From JBMDXB01 sp048594975 (lineage in GTDB: Bacteria; Acidobacteriota; Vicinamibacteria; Vicinamibacterales; 2-12-FULL-66-21), in contig JBMDXQ010000042.1 of the NCBI GenBank assembly GCA_048594975.1, positions 62,001-126,000 of the forward strand: a stretch of DNA of 64,000 bases. Direction: 5' to 3'. The notes under the pieces were generated by a model. That model saw nothing but the letters and a program-made list of their open reading frames with translations, had not been told where the DNA came from and made no database searches. Position 1 is the stretch's first letter. Each line of letters begins with the position of its first letter. Of this stretch, positions 1-7,821 are shown piece after piece. The position numbers and the translations under genes are program-made.

Positions 1-60
1 CGAATGCCGAATGCCGAAGGACCCGAACCGTTCGGCACTCGTCATTCAGCATTCGGCACT
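1..60. repeat. Short-motif direct/inverted repeat at the window edge
   Basis: The motif GAATGCCGAA occurs twice in a row and returns in inverted form around 30-59 (ATTCAGCATTCGGCAC). It overlaps the last codons of gmhA and could fold as a hairpin. It resembles other locus-specific short-motif elements in this window (2.4, 2.55, 3.6, 4.2, 5.7, 31.5, 35.6 and 37.8 kb). The left side may be cut by the window edge. Confidence 0.6.
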
Positions 61-647
61 GCCACTTCTCGTTCGACCAGTTCACAGATCACGTGGATCA
101 CCGTCCGGTGCACCTCCTGCACCCGCGCGGTGAGCGTGCCGGGCACGTTGATGTGTATCTCCGCGGCGGCGCCTGCGGCGCCGCCGTCGCGCCCGGTCAG
201 CGCCACGGTGCGCAGGCCGCGGGCGCGTGCCGCCTCCAGCGCGCCGACCACGTTCGCCGACGCGCCGCTCGTCGAGATCCCGAACGCCACGTCGCCCGGG
301 CTCCCCAGCGCCTCGATCTGCCGGGCGAAGATCCGTGCGAAGCCGAGGTCGTTGCCCACACTCGTCAGGACGCTCGTGTCCGCCGACAGCGCCACCGCCG
401 CGAGCGCGCGCCGCTCGCGCGCGAACCGGCAGACCAGCTCCGCCGCCATGTGCTGCGCGTCGGCGGCGCTGCCGCCGTTACCGAAGGTCAGCACCTTTCC
501 GCCCGCCGCGTGCGCCCGCCGGATCGCCTCGGCGGCGTGCAGGATCGGCGCGTGGTCCATCTCCCGCACGCGCGCGTGCAGCGCAATCGCGGCGTCGAGG
601 ATTTCGACGACCGCTGCGGCCCCGGGACGCGCGTGCTCCACGGCCAT
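42..647 (-). CDS. gmhA: Phosphoheptose isomerase (SIS domain), GmhA
   Basis: This 201-aa cytoplasmic SIS-domain sugar isomerase should convert sedoheptulose 7-phosphate to D-glycero-D-manno-heptose 7-phosphate, the first step of ADP-heptose synthesis for LPS. It has GNGGSAADAQH (56-66), LSAD (88-91) and the phosphate-binding GISTSGAS (123-130). His66, Glu70, Gln177 and His185 match the spacing of the zinc ligands in E. coli GmhA. Length is normal. Its ATG overlaps the nuoC stop by one base (TGATG), so it is probably translationally coupled. A heptose gene right after nuoC is unexpected, since nuoD usually follows. The C-terminal codons lie in a short-motif repeat. Confidence 0.9.
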   Translation of the reverse strand: MAVEHARPGAAAVVEILDAAIALHARVREMDHAPILHAAEAIRRAHAAGGKVLTFGNGGSAADAQHMAAELVCRFARERRALAAVALSADTSVLTSVGNDLGFARIFARQIEALGSPGDVAFGISTSGASANVVGALEAARARGLRTVALTGRDGGAAGAAAEIHINVPGTLTARVQEVHRTVIHVICELVEREVAVPNAE

Positions 648-1198
648 CAGGGCTTCGTCCGCTCGCGCGCCGCTTCAACGTTGGCCACGAACTCGTCGGC
701 CGAGAGCTGCAGCGGCGCGTAGGTCTTCACCGGCGCCTTGATCTGTACGGGGTAGTCCTTGCGCAGCGGGAACCCGTCCCAGTCCTCCGGCATCAGGATC
801 CGCCGCAGATCCGTGTGGTCGTCGAAGGTGATGCCGAACAGGTCGTAGGCCTCGCGCTCCGCCCAGCCGGCCGCGGGCCACACCGTCGAGACCGTCGGAA
901 GCCGCGGGTCCTGGCCCGGGACGCGCACACGAACGCGCAGCCGCCGCGGCGCCGAGCCGAACCCGCTCACGCCAAGGCTGACAAGGAGGTAGGTCACCTC
1001 GAATCTCGGCTCGCGCGGGTAGTAGTCGATCGGGACGATGTCGGCGAGAAGGGCGAAGCGCAGCTCCGGCGTGTCGCGCAGCGCGCGGCAGACCTCGACG
1101 AGGCCCTCGCGCGTGACGTAGACCGTGGGCATGCCGTCGGGCGATTCGACCGGCTCGAAGCTCGCAACCGGCAAATGGGTGGTGAGGAGATCGAGCAT
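647..1198 (-). CDS. nuoC: NADH-quinone oxidoreductase subunit C (NuoC)
   Basis: This 183-aa protein is a peripheral-arm subunit of respiratory complex I, corresponding to the 30-kDa subunit that packs against NuoD. The family signature is in the C-terminal half: a WPAAGWAEREAYDLFGI stretch followed by DLRRILMPEDWDGFPLRKDYP. The ATG at 1198 was chosen because the upstream extension (to 1270) is an Arg/Pro-rich non-homologous run that crosses a GC-rich hairpin. It lies 129 bases after nuoB and ends in a one-base overlap with gmhA. NuoC is separate here, not fused to NuoD. Confidence 0.92.
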   Translation of the reverse strand: MLDLLTTHLPVASFEPVESPDGMPTVYVTREGLVEVCRALRDTPELRFALLADIVPIDYYPREPRFEVTYLLVSLGVSGFGSAPRRLRVRVRVPGQDPRLPTVSTVWPAAGWAEREAYDLFGITFDDHTDLRRILMPEDWDGFPLRKDYPVQIKAPVKTYAPLQLSADEFVANVEAARERTKP

Positions 1199-1258
1199 GG
1201 CTTCAGGCGATCGGTCGTCTTCTCTCAGTGCGCGTGGGGCCCACCTTGTTCTCAGGCG

Positions 1259-1275
1259 CGGGGGCCACACCCCCG
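1259..1275 (-). other. GC hairpin between nuoB and nuoC
   Basis: CGGGGG and CCCCCG pair around a 5-base loop in the 129-base gap between nuoB and nuoC. There is no T-tract, so it may attenuate or stabilise the transcript instead of ending it. Function is inferred only. Confidence 0.35.
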
Positions 1276-1327
1276 GCGGTGCCGCATCGCGCGTGCGCGG
1301 CGCCGCTGCGGCTGAAGGCTCTCACTC

Positions 1328-1792
1328 CTACGCGAAGGTCCGCTGCTTGTCGATTTTCTTCTGCAACTGCACGATGCCGTAGATCAGCGACTCGGGGCGC
1401 GGCGGGCACCCCGGCACGAACACGTCCACCGGCACCACCTGGTCGACGCCCTGGACGATCGCGTAGTTGTCGAACACGCCGCCGATCGAGGCGCACGCGC
1501 CCATCGAAATCACGTACTTCGGCTCCGGCATCTGGTCGTAGATGCGGCGCAGCACCGGCGCCATCTTCCGCGACAGACGCCCGGCGATGATCATCAGGTC
1601 CGACTGCCGCGGCGAGCCGCGGAACACCTCCGCGCCGAACCGGGCGATGTCGTAGCGGGACGCGCTCATCGCCATCATTTCGATCGCGCAGCAGGCGAGC
1701 CCGAACGTCACCGGCCAGATCGAGGACCGGCGCGCCCACTGCACCATCTTCTCGACCGTCGTGGTCAGGACGGGGATGTCGTGTTCGGCCAT
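1328..1792 (-). CDS. nuoB: NADH-quinone oxidoreductase subunit B (NuoB)
   Basis: This 154-aa subunit carries iron-sulfur cluster N2, the last electron carrier before quinone in complex I. All four expected ligands are present: the tandem Cys34-Cys35 in FGLACCAIEM, Cys100 in SMGACAS and Cys129 in PGCPPRPE. The motif RYDIARFGAEVFRGSPRQSD and the length are typical. Only seven bases separate it from nuoA upstream, so the two are in one operon. Confidence 0.96.
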   Translation of the reverse strand: MAEHDIPVLTTTVEKMVQWARRSSIWPVTFGLACCAIEMMAMSASRYDIARFGAEVFRGSPRQSDLMIIAGRLSRKMAPVLRRIYDQMPEPKYVISMGACASIGGVFDNYAIVQGVDQVVPVDVFVPGCPPRPESLIYGIVQLQKKIDKQRTFA

Positions 1793-1799
1793 GGCGAGG

Positions 1800-2216
1800 T
1801 CAGTCCTTCCGCGGCAGCAGGGCCGAACGCTGTGTGCCCCAGTCGAGCACGCCCTTGCGCCACACGTACAGGTAGCCGGCGAGCAGGATGGCGAAGAAGA
1901 CGACGATCTGCACGTAGCCCATCCAGCCGAGCCCGGGAGAGAACACGCCCCCCTCCACCCGGTCCCGGAGCGCCATCGCCCACGGGTAGACGAACGCCAC
2001 CTCGATGTCGAACAGCAGGAAGATCATCGCCACCATGTAGAACTTCACGGGGTGCCGCTCCCGGGCGTCGCCGACGGGCGGCATCCCGCACTCGTACGGC
2101 GCCTGCTTCTCCGGCGTGGGCTTCTTCGGCGCGACCAGACTGGCAAGGAGGATGTTGACGGCGCCGAAACCGGCGCCGAAGCCAATCATGATCAGGATGG
2201 GCAGCCACCCGTGCAT
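1800..2216 (-). CDS. nuoA: NADH-quinone oxidoreductase subunit A (NuoA)
   Basis: This 138-aa membrane subunit of complex I has three predicted transmembrane helices (about 4-25, 58-78 and 94-117) and the family motif KQAPYECGMPP in the first loop, followed by FYMVAMIFLLFDIEVAFVYP. The start is set at the ATG giving MHGWLPIL, because the 26 residues upstream are not NuoA-like. It is the first gene of the nuoABC-gmhA unit. Confidence 0.93.
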   Translation of the reverse strand: MHGWLPILIMIGFGAGFGAVNILLASLVAPKKPTPEKQAPYECGMPPVGDARERHPVKFYMVAMIFLLFDIEVAFVYPWAMALRDRVEGGVFSPGLGWMGYVQIVVFFAILLAGYLYVWRKGVLDWGTQRSALLPRKD

Positions 2217-2552
2217 GCGACGGTCGAATCTCCCGGGGTGCTTGTGAATATTTTCGCAAGCACCGGCGAAAAAAGACGGCCTCGGGCCCGCCACCGGCAG
2301 CCCCGGCCCCGTGGTGCGCCCGCGGAGCCTGCTGGCAGCCCCGTCACTGGGCGCGTCAAACGAAGAATGCTATCACAGGGGCAGGGCCCAACGGTGAATC
2401 GGGCGATTGAGCGATCGGGTCATTGAGCCATTGAGCCAATCGAGCCGTCTGCAGACGCGTGATGAGCCATCTGCGACATAATCGCCGGCGACTCATCGGA
2501 CGTCGGCCGGATCAGCTGATGGGTCCGATCACGTGCGGCCGACGGGTAGCCA
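2217..2552. other. Intergenic region between divergent nuoA and glycosyltransferase
   Basis: No gene is evident in these 336 bases. It should hold the nuo promoter and the start region of the plus-strand cluster. Its right half is occupied by GATCG/ATTGAG-rich short-motif repeats. Confidence 0.5.
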
Positions 2553-2606
2553 ATGACTCAATCACCCGATCCCCCGATCGCCCGATCGCCCGATCGCCCG
2601 ATCCGT
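2393..2606. repeat. Pair of inverted short-motif arrays (CGATCGGGCGAT type)
   Basis: The left array (about 2393-2446) mixes ATCGGGCGATTGAG, GATCGGGTCATTGAGCC and ATTGAGCCAATCG. The right array (about 2548-2606) is CCGATCGC repeated, preceded by CAATGACTCAATCACC. The reverse complement of the right array reads like the left one, so the two flank about 100 bases as inverted copies. The right array contains the start codon and first ~18 codons of the glycosyltransferase. Confidence 0.65.
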
Positions 2607-4010
2607 CTGGCGTGGTTCAGCCCGATGCCGCCGGTCCGGTCCGGCATCGCGGCGAACAGCGCCGAGCTGATCGGCGCACTCGCCGGCCGCTACGACATCG
2701 ATGTGTTCGCGGATACCCCGGCGGCCGGGGCGCGGTCGGCGCATGATTTTCTCTGGCTGCGCCGGCGGCGTCCCTACGACCTCCAGGTCTACCAGCTCGG
2801 CAACTCCTCGAACCACAACTTTCTCTGGCCGTACCTGTTCCGCTTTCCCGGCCTGGTCGTACTGCACGACGTGCACCTGCACCACGCGCGGGCCGCGTTG
2901 CTGTTGACACAACGGCGCACCGATCAGTACCGGGCCGAGTTCGCCGCCAACCATCGGGCGACGAATGCCGACATGGCCGAGGTCGCGGTCGCCGGGTTCG
3001 ACACCTACCTCTATTACATGTGGCCGATGACCCGGCTCGTGGCCGAGTCGTCGCGAACGGTGGCCGTCCACTCGCGCGGGATGGCCGAGCGGCTGCGCGA
3101 GGAGGTTCCGGGGGCCCGCGTCGAAGTGATCCGGCTGACGCAGGGAACCGAGGTGCCGGCGCAGCGCCAGGCGGCGGCGCGCGCCGCTGTGCGCGCGCGA
3201 TACGGCCTGCCGGCAGACGCGGTGCTGTTCGGCGTATTCGGCAGGGTCACGCCGGAGAAGCGGATCGTGCAGGTCCTCGACGCGCTGGCGGCGACGATTC
3301 CCGCCGCGCCAGCGGCTCACCTGCTGCTGGCCGGGGCGCTGGCCCCACCCGTCGACGCTGCTGAGGCGATCCAGACACGCGGGCTGGACGGCCGGATCGC
3401 CGTGACCGGCTATCTCGACACCGACGACGAGCTGACCGACGCGATTGCGGCCTGCGACGTCGTCCTGAACCTGAGGTGGCCGACAGCGCGCGAAGTTTCT
3501 GGCCCCTGGCTGCGCGCGCTCGCCGCCGGCAAGCCGACGGTCACGATCGACCTCGAGCACCTCTACGACGTGCCCTCGCTGGATCCGCGCACGTGGACCG
3601 TGAACCATGCCGGGGTCCGGGGTCCGGGGTCCGGGGTCGGGTCTTCCGGCCACGGGCAACCGGACGATTCGAGGGATCGGACCGCGGACTCCGGTCCCCG
3701 GATCCCGGTACCGATCACGGTCGCAGTGGACATATTGGACGAGGACCATTCGCTCCGCCTGGCGATGCGGCGGCTGGCCACCGACGCGGCGCTGCGCGCC
3801 GCGTTGGGCGGCGCCGCGCGGCGGTACTGGCGCGAGGAGCATTCGCCCGGGCGCAGCGTCGCGGACTACGATCGCGTGATCGCGACGGCGATCGAGCGGG
3901 ACACGCCGCGCCCGCCGCTGCCGGCGCACCTCGAGGCGAACGGCGACGGGACGCTGCGCGAGCTGCTCGTGCCGTTCGGCGTTGGAGTAGACTTTTGCAG
4001 ATCCGACTGA
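2553..4010 (+). CDS. GT4-like (GT-B fold) glycosyltransferase
   Basis: This cytoplasmic or membrane-associated glycosyltransferase of up to 485 aa probably acts in envelope polysaccharide synthesis; donor and acceptor are unknown. The N-terminal domain starts with RLAWFSPMPPVRSGIA (sugar-acceptor side, small Pro/Gly loop). The C-terminal domain has LFGVFGRVTPEKRI and a nucleotide-sugar-binding stretch near VVLNLRWPTAREVSGP, typical of family GT4. The first ~18 residues (MTQSPDPPIARSPDRPI) are encoded by a repeat array, and no better start keeps the first beta strand. A second repeat element inserts about 35 Gly/Pro-rich residues near 355-390 without breaking the frame. The end overlaps thiS. 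Confidence 0.8.
   Translation: MTQSPDPPIARSPDRPIRLAWFSPMPPVRSGIAANSAELIGALAGRYDIDVFADTPAAGARSAHDFLWLRRRRPYDLQVYQLGNSSNHNFLWPYLFRFPGLVVLHDVHLHHARAALLLTQRRTDQYRAEFAANHRATNADMAEVAVAGFDTYLYYMWPMTRLVAESSRTVAVHSRGMAERLREEVPGARVEVIRLTQGTEVPAQRQAAARAAVRARYGLPADAVLFGVFGRVTPEKRIVQVLDALAATIPAAPAAHLLLAGALAPPVDAAEAIQTRGLDGRIAVTGYLDTDDELTDAIAACDVVLNLRWPTAREVSGPWLRALAAGKPTVTIDLEHLYDVPSLDPRTWTVNHAGVRGPGSGVGSSGHGQPDDSRDRTADSGPRIPVPITVAVDILDEDHSLRLAMRRLATDAALRAALGGAARRYWREEHSPGRSVADYDRVIATAIERDTPRPPLPAHLEANGDGTLRELLVPFGVGVDFCRSD
3611..3708. repeat. Short-motif element inside the glycosyltransferase gene
   Basis: GGGGTCC repeats in direct orientation at 3611-3638 and returns inverted at 3686-3708 (GGACTCCGGTCCCCGGATCC), with about 47 bases between. 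The element is in frame and encodes a Gly/Ser/Pro-rich segment between two conserved parts of the C-terminal domain. Confidence 0.7.
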
Positions 4011-4195
4011 ATGGCGAGCCGCGCGAGCTCGAGGGGCCGATGACGGTGAGCCAGCTGCTCGCCCTGCTGGGCATCGAACCGCTGCGCGTGGCCGTCGAGC
4101 ACAACCTCGTCGTCGTGAAGCGTGGCACATACGGCGAGTCGGTCGTCAACGACGGCGACGAGGTGGAGATCGTCAATTTCGTCGGCGGCGGCTAG
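3995..4195 (+). CDS. thiS: Sulfur carrier protein ThiS
   Basis: This 66-aa ubiquitin-fold protein carries sulfur as a C-terminal thiocarboxylate to ThiG for thiazole synthesis in thiamine production. It shows the family pattern MQIRLNGEPRELEGPMTV, NGDEVEIVNFVGG-like ending (here DGDEVEIVNFVGGG) and the required terminal Gly-Gly. The TTG start at 3995 fits the beta-strand start and has GGAG 7 bases upstream (3984-3987). It overlaps the glycosyltransferase end by 16 bases. The gene ends 79 bases before thiG. Confidence 0.92.
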   Translation: MQIRLNGEPRELEGPMTVSQLLALLGIEPLRVAVEHNLVVVKRGTYGESVVNDGDEVEIVNFVGGG

Positions 4196-4206
4196 GACCG
4201 CGCCGC

Positions 4207-4265
4207 CCAATCGGCAATTGCCGTGACAATCGCAATTCAATTCACAATCCACAACCCCCAATACG
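4207..4265. repeat. CAATTGC-type short-motif repeat between thiS and thiG
   Basis: The thiS-thiG gap is filled by variants of CAATCGGCAATTGCC, CAATCGCAATTCAATTC and CACAATCCACAA. It is AT-richer than its surroundings and looks like a locus-specific member of the short-motif repeats in this window. Confidence 0.5.
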
Positions 4266-4274
4266 CCATTGACC

Positions 4275-5054
4275 ATGTCCTCTGACCCGCTCGTCATCGC
4301 CGACAAGTCCCTCCACTCCCGGCTCATCGTCGGCACCGGGAAGTACCTGTCATTCCCGCTCATGACAGAGGCGCACCGCGCCTCGGGAACCGGGATGGTG
4401 ACCGTCGCCGTGCGGCGCGTGAACCTGACGGATCGGACGAAGGAGTCGCTCCTCGACTACATCGATCGCGAGAAGATCTTCATCCTGCCGAATACCGCCG
4501 GCTGCTACACCGCCGACGAGGCGATCCGCACGGCCCGGCTGGGCCGCGAGGTCGGGCTGTCGAATTGGGTGAAGCTCGAGGTGATCGGCGACGAGAAGAC
4601 GCTCTTTCCCGACAACGTCGCGCTGCTCGAGGCGACCCGCGTGCTCGTCCACGAGGGCTTCGTCGTCCTGCCGTACACCAACGACGACCCGGTCGTCTGC
4701 CGGAAGCTGGAGGAGGCGGGCGCGGCCGCGGTGATGCCGCTCGGCGCCCCGATCGGCTCGGGCCTCGGCATCCAGAACCGGAACAACATCCGCATCATCA
4801 AGGAGCAGGCGCACGTGCCGGTGATCGTCGATGCCGGCGTCGGCACGGCGTCGGACGCGGCCATCGCGATGGAGCTCGGCGCCGACGGCGTCCTGATGAA
4901 CACCGCCATCGCGCTGGCGACCGATCCGGTGGCAATGGCCGAGGCGATGAAGCTGGCCGTGGAGGCGGGACGGCTGGCCTTCCGCGCCGGCCGGATCCCG
5001 CGCAGGGCCTACGCGTCTGCGAGCAGTCCGGTCGAAGGGCTGATCACGGCCTGA
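4275..5054 (+). CDS. thiG: Thiazole synthase ThiG
   Basis: This 259-aa TIM-barrel enzyme condenses 1-deoxyxylulose 5-phosphate, dehydroglycine and ThiS thiocarboxylate sulfur to form the thiazole phosphate of thiamine. Lys100 in NWVKLEV is the expected Schiff-base lysine. Other family landmarks are LIVGTGKY (18-24), LPNTAGC (71-77), PLGAPIGSGLGI and DAGVGTASDAA for phosphate binding. The ATG at 4275 gives MSSDPL; a TTG six bases upstream is an alternative. The TGA overlaps the ATG of the next gene. Confidence 0.95.
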   Translation: MSSDPLVIADKSLHSRLIVGTGKYLSFPLMTEAHRASGTGMVTVAVRRVNLTDRTKESLLDYIDREKIFILPNTAGCYTADEAIRTARLGREVGLSNWVKLEVIGDEKTLFPDNVALLEATRVLVHEGFVVLPYTNDDPVVCRKLEEAGAAAVMPLGAPIGSGLGIQNRNNIRIIKEQAHVPVIVDAGVGTASDAAIAMELGADGVLMNTAIALATDPVAMAEAMKLAVEAGRLAFRAGRIPRRAYASASSPVEGLITA

Positions 5055-6529
5055 TGGCGGACCGCGCCCACGAGCCGCTCGAGGCCACGCTGCGGCGGCT
5101 GAAGACGGAGCGGCTCGAGGCCGACCGCCTGTACCAGGACGCGCTGACCGCGCTCGACAAGGCGTTCCGACCGCCCCTCGACGTCCCCGACGTCCCGCCG
5201 GCGCTCGATGAGCACCAGGTCACGCCGATGAACGAGTCGTGGGACCTGCAGCTGTCCCCGCCCGCGGCGTCGGGTGTCCGCGGGCGGCTCGCCGGGTTCG
5301 TGTGGCGGCTGGTCGCTCCCCACTTCCAGCGGCAGCTGACCTTCAACTCGCGGCTGGTGGATCACGTCAACCGCAACGTGGCGAGCGCGCGCGCCGCGCA
5401 CGCGGCCACCCAGGCGCTCGCCGCCGCCACCCGGCAGCAGTTTGCCGCGCTCGCCGAGTTCCAGATGCGTCTGCTCGCCTACCTGCAGCAGATCACCGGC
5501 TACGTGGACACGAAGGACCGCGACACCGGTGGCGGCGACCTGGTACTGAACGCGGCGCTCAGCGGGATGGCGGAGGAGGCCGGGAGGCGCTGGGAGTCGC
5601 TCGCCGCCCGCGAGCGGCGGTACGAGGCGAGGACGGCGGCCATCGCGTCGGCCCACGAGGAGCTGCGCGCGATGATCGGCGTCGCACAGCAGGCCACGCT
5701 GTCGTTGAAGCGGGAGGTCGAGAAGCTGATGGTTGGCGGGGCTGTCGGTTCCCTCGGTTCTCAGGGCTCCCTCGGTTCCCTGGGTTCCCAGAGTGCCGCG
5801 GGTTCACGCGAGGCATTCGCCGGCGCGCTGGACGCCTACAAGTACGTCGGCTTCGAGGATCAATTCCGCGGATCGCAGGACGCGATCCGCGAGCGGCAGG
5901 AGAGCTACCTGCCGTACTTCGAAGGCCGCTCGGACGTCCTCGACGTGGGCTGCGGCCGGGGCGAGTTCGTGGCGCTGCTCGTCGCTCACGGCATCACGGC
6001 GCGCGGGATCGACTCGAATCACGAGATGGTCGAGGGCTGCCGCGCGCGCGGCCTGGACGTCGTCGAGGCAGATGCCGTCGGGCACCTGTCGGGGCTGCCG
6101 GACGGTTCGCTCGGAGGCATCTTCGCGGCGCAGGTCGTCGAGCACCTCGAACCCGGTTACCTGCTCCGCTTCCTCGAGCTCGCGTTCCACACGCTGCGCC
6201 CCGGCGGCCGGCTCGTGCTCGAAACGCTCAACCCGGCCTGCTGGGTCGCGTTCTTCGAGAGCTACATCCGCGACATCACGCACGCATGGCCGCTCCATCC
6301 CGAGACGTTGAAGTTCCTCGTCGTCACCAGCGGCTTCTCGCGCGCGCGTGTGGAGTATCGCTCTCCCGTTCCGCCGCAGGACCGGCTGCAGCCCGTGGCG
6401 GTTCCGGCCGGTGTCGATCCCGCGCTCGCCGATCTGGCGGAGGCGTTCAACGCCAACGTGGAGAAGCTGAACGCCCGGATGTTCACCCACCTCGACTACG
6501 CGGTCGTCGCGGAGAAGGCTGGGACGTGA
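5054..6529 (+). CDS. Class I SAM-dependent methyltransferase with N-terminal coiled coil
   Basis: This 491-aa protein has an N-terminal half rich in helices (LEATLRRLKTERLEADRL and later AARERRYEARTAAIAS), a low-complexity GSLGS linker at about 230-250, and a C-terminal methyltransferase domain. The SAM motif is VLDVGCGRGEF (about 294-304), then IFAAQVVEHLEP and GGRLVLETLNP. This layout is common in capsule or O-antigen modifying enzymes, such as chain-terminating methyltransferases, but the substrate is not known. It starts in a one-base overlap with thiG and ends by overlapping a GTG of the next frame. The linker is encoded by a short-motif repeat. Confidence 0.8.
   Translation: MADRAHEPLEATLRRLKTERLEADRLYQDALTALDKAFRPPLDVPDVPPALDEHQVTPMNESWDLQLSPPAASGVRGRLAGFVWRLVAPHFQRQLTFNSRLVDHVNRNVASARAAHAATQALAAATRQQFAALAEFQMRLLAYLQQITGYVDTKDRDTGGGDLVLNAALSGMAEEAGRRWESLAARERRYEARTAAIASAHEELRAMIGVAQQATLSLKREVEKLMVGGAVGSLGSQGSLGSLGSQSAAGSREAFAGALDAYKYVGFEDQFRGSQDAIRERQESYLPYFEGRSDVLDVGCGRGEFVALLVAHGITARGIDSNHEMVEGCRARGLDVVEADAVGHLSGLPDGSLGGIFAAQVVEHLEPGYLLRFLELAFHTLRPGGRLVLETLNPACWVAFFESYIRDITHAWPLHPETLKFLVVTSGFSRARVEYRSPVPPQDRLQPVAVPAGVDPALADLAEAFNANVEKLNARMFTHLDYAVVAEKAGT
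5746..5793. repeat. GGTTCCCT-type repeat encoding the GSLGS linker
   Basis: CTCGGTTCTCAGGG and CTCGGTTCCCTGGG alternate, with CCCTGGGTTCCCAG forming a dyad. In frame they encode Gly-Ser-Leu repeats between the coiled coil and the methyltransferase domain. Confidence 0.55.
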
Positions 6530-6663
6530 CGGGGGCTGGTGTCGTTGGCGCGGCGGGTGCTCGCCGCGAATGGCCGCACTGGCTCCTCGCGCCGAAACGC
6601 GGGTGGACAGGAGACGGCGCTGCGGCGGCCGGCCCGGGGTCCCCCTCGCGCGGTTCCTACGCG

Positions 6664-7545
6664 ATGGGGTGGAGCGGGGCATCCGGTTCGCGGCCACCCG
6701 CGAGAGGCAATGAAACCAGTCCTCGTCGTCGAACGGCCGCGTTCGTTCTCGGTCTTGTGGCAGTTGCTGCAGTTTTCGATCCCGTCAGCGCCCAGAAGCA
6801 CGCGCAGCCGTCCAGGACAGAAGCACGAAAGACCGAGCGGCCCGTTCCCTTCGCCGCCGGCGAGAGGCTCACCTACGACGTGTCCTGGTCGTCGTACGTC
6901 ACGGCCGGCAGCGCGACGATGACGGTTCAGGAGAAGAAGCCGTCCTACGGCTCCGTTGCCTACTACATCTTCGCCGAAGGACAGCCGACCCCGCTGCTCT
7001 CGAGGCTGTACGACCTGTACTACAAGGCCGACACGCACCTCGACGCCTACTCGCTGCTGCCGCAGCGCGCGTCGGTCTTCAGCCGCGAGGGGCGGCGGCA
7101 GCGGATGAAGACGACGATGTACGATCGTCGGACGAATACGGCGATGTACGAAGTGCAGACGCGGGCCTCGCGCGGCGCGGCGACGACGCCGTCAGTGGAG
7201 AAGAAGGAGCTGCGCGTGCCGGCGACGTCGCGCGATCCGCTCGCCGCGATCTACGTGCTGCGCGCGCTGGCGCTGAAGGCTGGCAGCCGTTTCGCGGTGC
7301 CGATCTGCGACGCGGGAGAGACGTACGACCTGGACGTTGCCGTCGCTGCGCCCGAGCCGGTGCAGTGCGGTCTCGGCGAACTCCGTGCGTGGCGAATCAC
7401 GCCCACGCTCCCGACGGGCCAGTCGTCAGGCGCGCGCCGGCTGACGCTGTGGGTGTCCGACGACGCGCGGCGGCTGCCGGTCAAGATGTCGGCGCAGCTG
7501 GCGGTCGGGACGTTCGATCTGACGCTACGGAGCGTCGGAAACTAG
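6664..7545 (+). CDS. DUF3108 domain secreted protein
   Basis: A roughly 293-aa protein has an Arg-rich N-terminus, a hydrophobic segment (AAFVLGLVAVAAVFD) and a cleavage-like VSAQ, so it is probably exported. The mature part matches the DUF3108 pattern: FAAGERLTYDVSWSSYVTAG near the start, YYKADTHLDAYSLLPQ, then an all-beta C-terminus. The molecular function of DUF3108 is unknown. The start is unsure: the ATG at 6664 leaves a long n-region, while a GTG at 6526 overlaps the previous stop and has GGAGAAGG upstream but adds low-complexity sequence. Confidence 0.7.
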   Translation: MGWSGASGSRPPARGNETSPRRRTAAFVLGLVAVAAVFDPVSAQKHAQPSRTEARKTERPVPFAAGERLTYDVSWSSYVTAGSATMTVQEKKPSYGSVAYYIFAEGQPTPLLSRLYDLYYKADTHLDAYSLLPQRASVFSREGRRQRMKTTMYDRRTNTAMYEVQTRASRGAATTPSVEKKELRVPATSRDPLAAIYVLRALALKAGSRFAVPICDAGETYDLDVAVAAPEPVQCGLGELRAWRITPTLPTGQSSGARRLTLWVSDDARRLPVKMSAQLAVGTFDLTLRSVGN

Positions 7546-7596
7546 ACCGCTTGATGCGTGCGGCGTCCCTTGTGAGTGGCCAATACCTCTGAAGAG

Positions 7597-7618
7597 CCGG
7601 CGCGTTCGTTCGCGCCGG
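7597..7618 (+). terminator. Hairpin after the DUF3108 gene
   Basis: CCGGCGCG and CGCGCCGG form a perfect 8-bp stem with a TTCGTT loop about 50 bases after the stop. No T-run follows. Confidence 0.4.
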
Positions 7619-7724
7619 AAACGATGCGCAGCACGCCGTTCCGCTTCACGAAAACGCTGCGCAGGCCGATGACAGGGCGCGCGAGCCTTAATGGTCGCGC
7701 GCCGCGTTCAGAGGACGCTGAGCG

Positions 7725-7748
7725 GGAGCAGCGTTTTTCCGGCGTGCG
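7725..7748 (+). terminator. Rho-independent terminator-like hairpin
   Basis: ACGCTG, an 8-base loop and CAGCGT are followed directly by TTTTT, the classical terminator layout. It lies between the DUF3108 gene and the next methyltransferase and probably separates the two units. Confidence 0.5.
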
Positions 7749-7821
7749 GAGTGGTTTCCGACGCGAATGAACACGCCGGCTCGCCCCGTATGAGTGTTCC
7801 CCCGCGACCTTGGCTTCCGTG

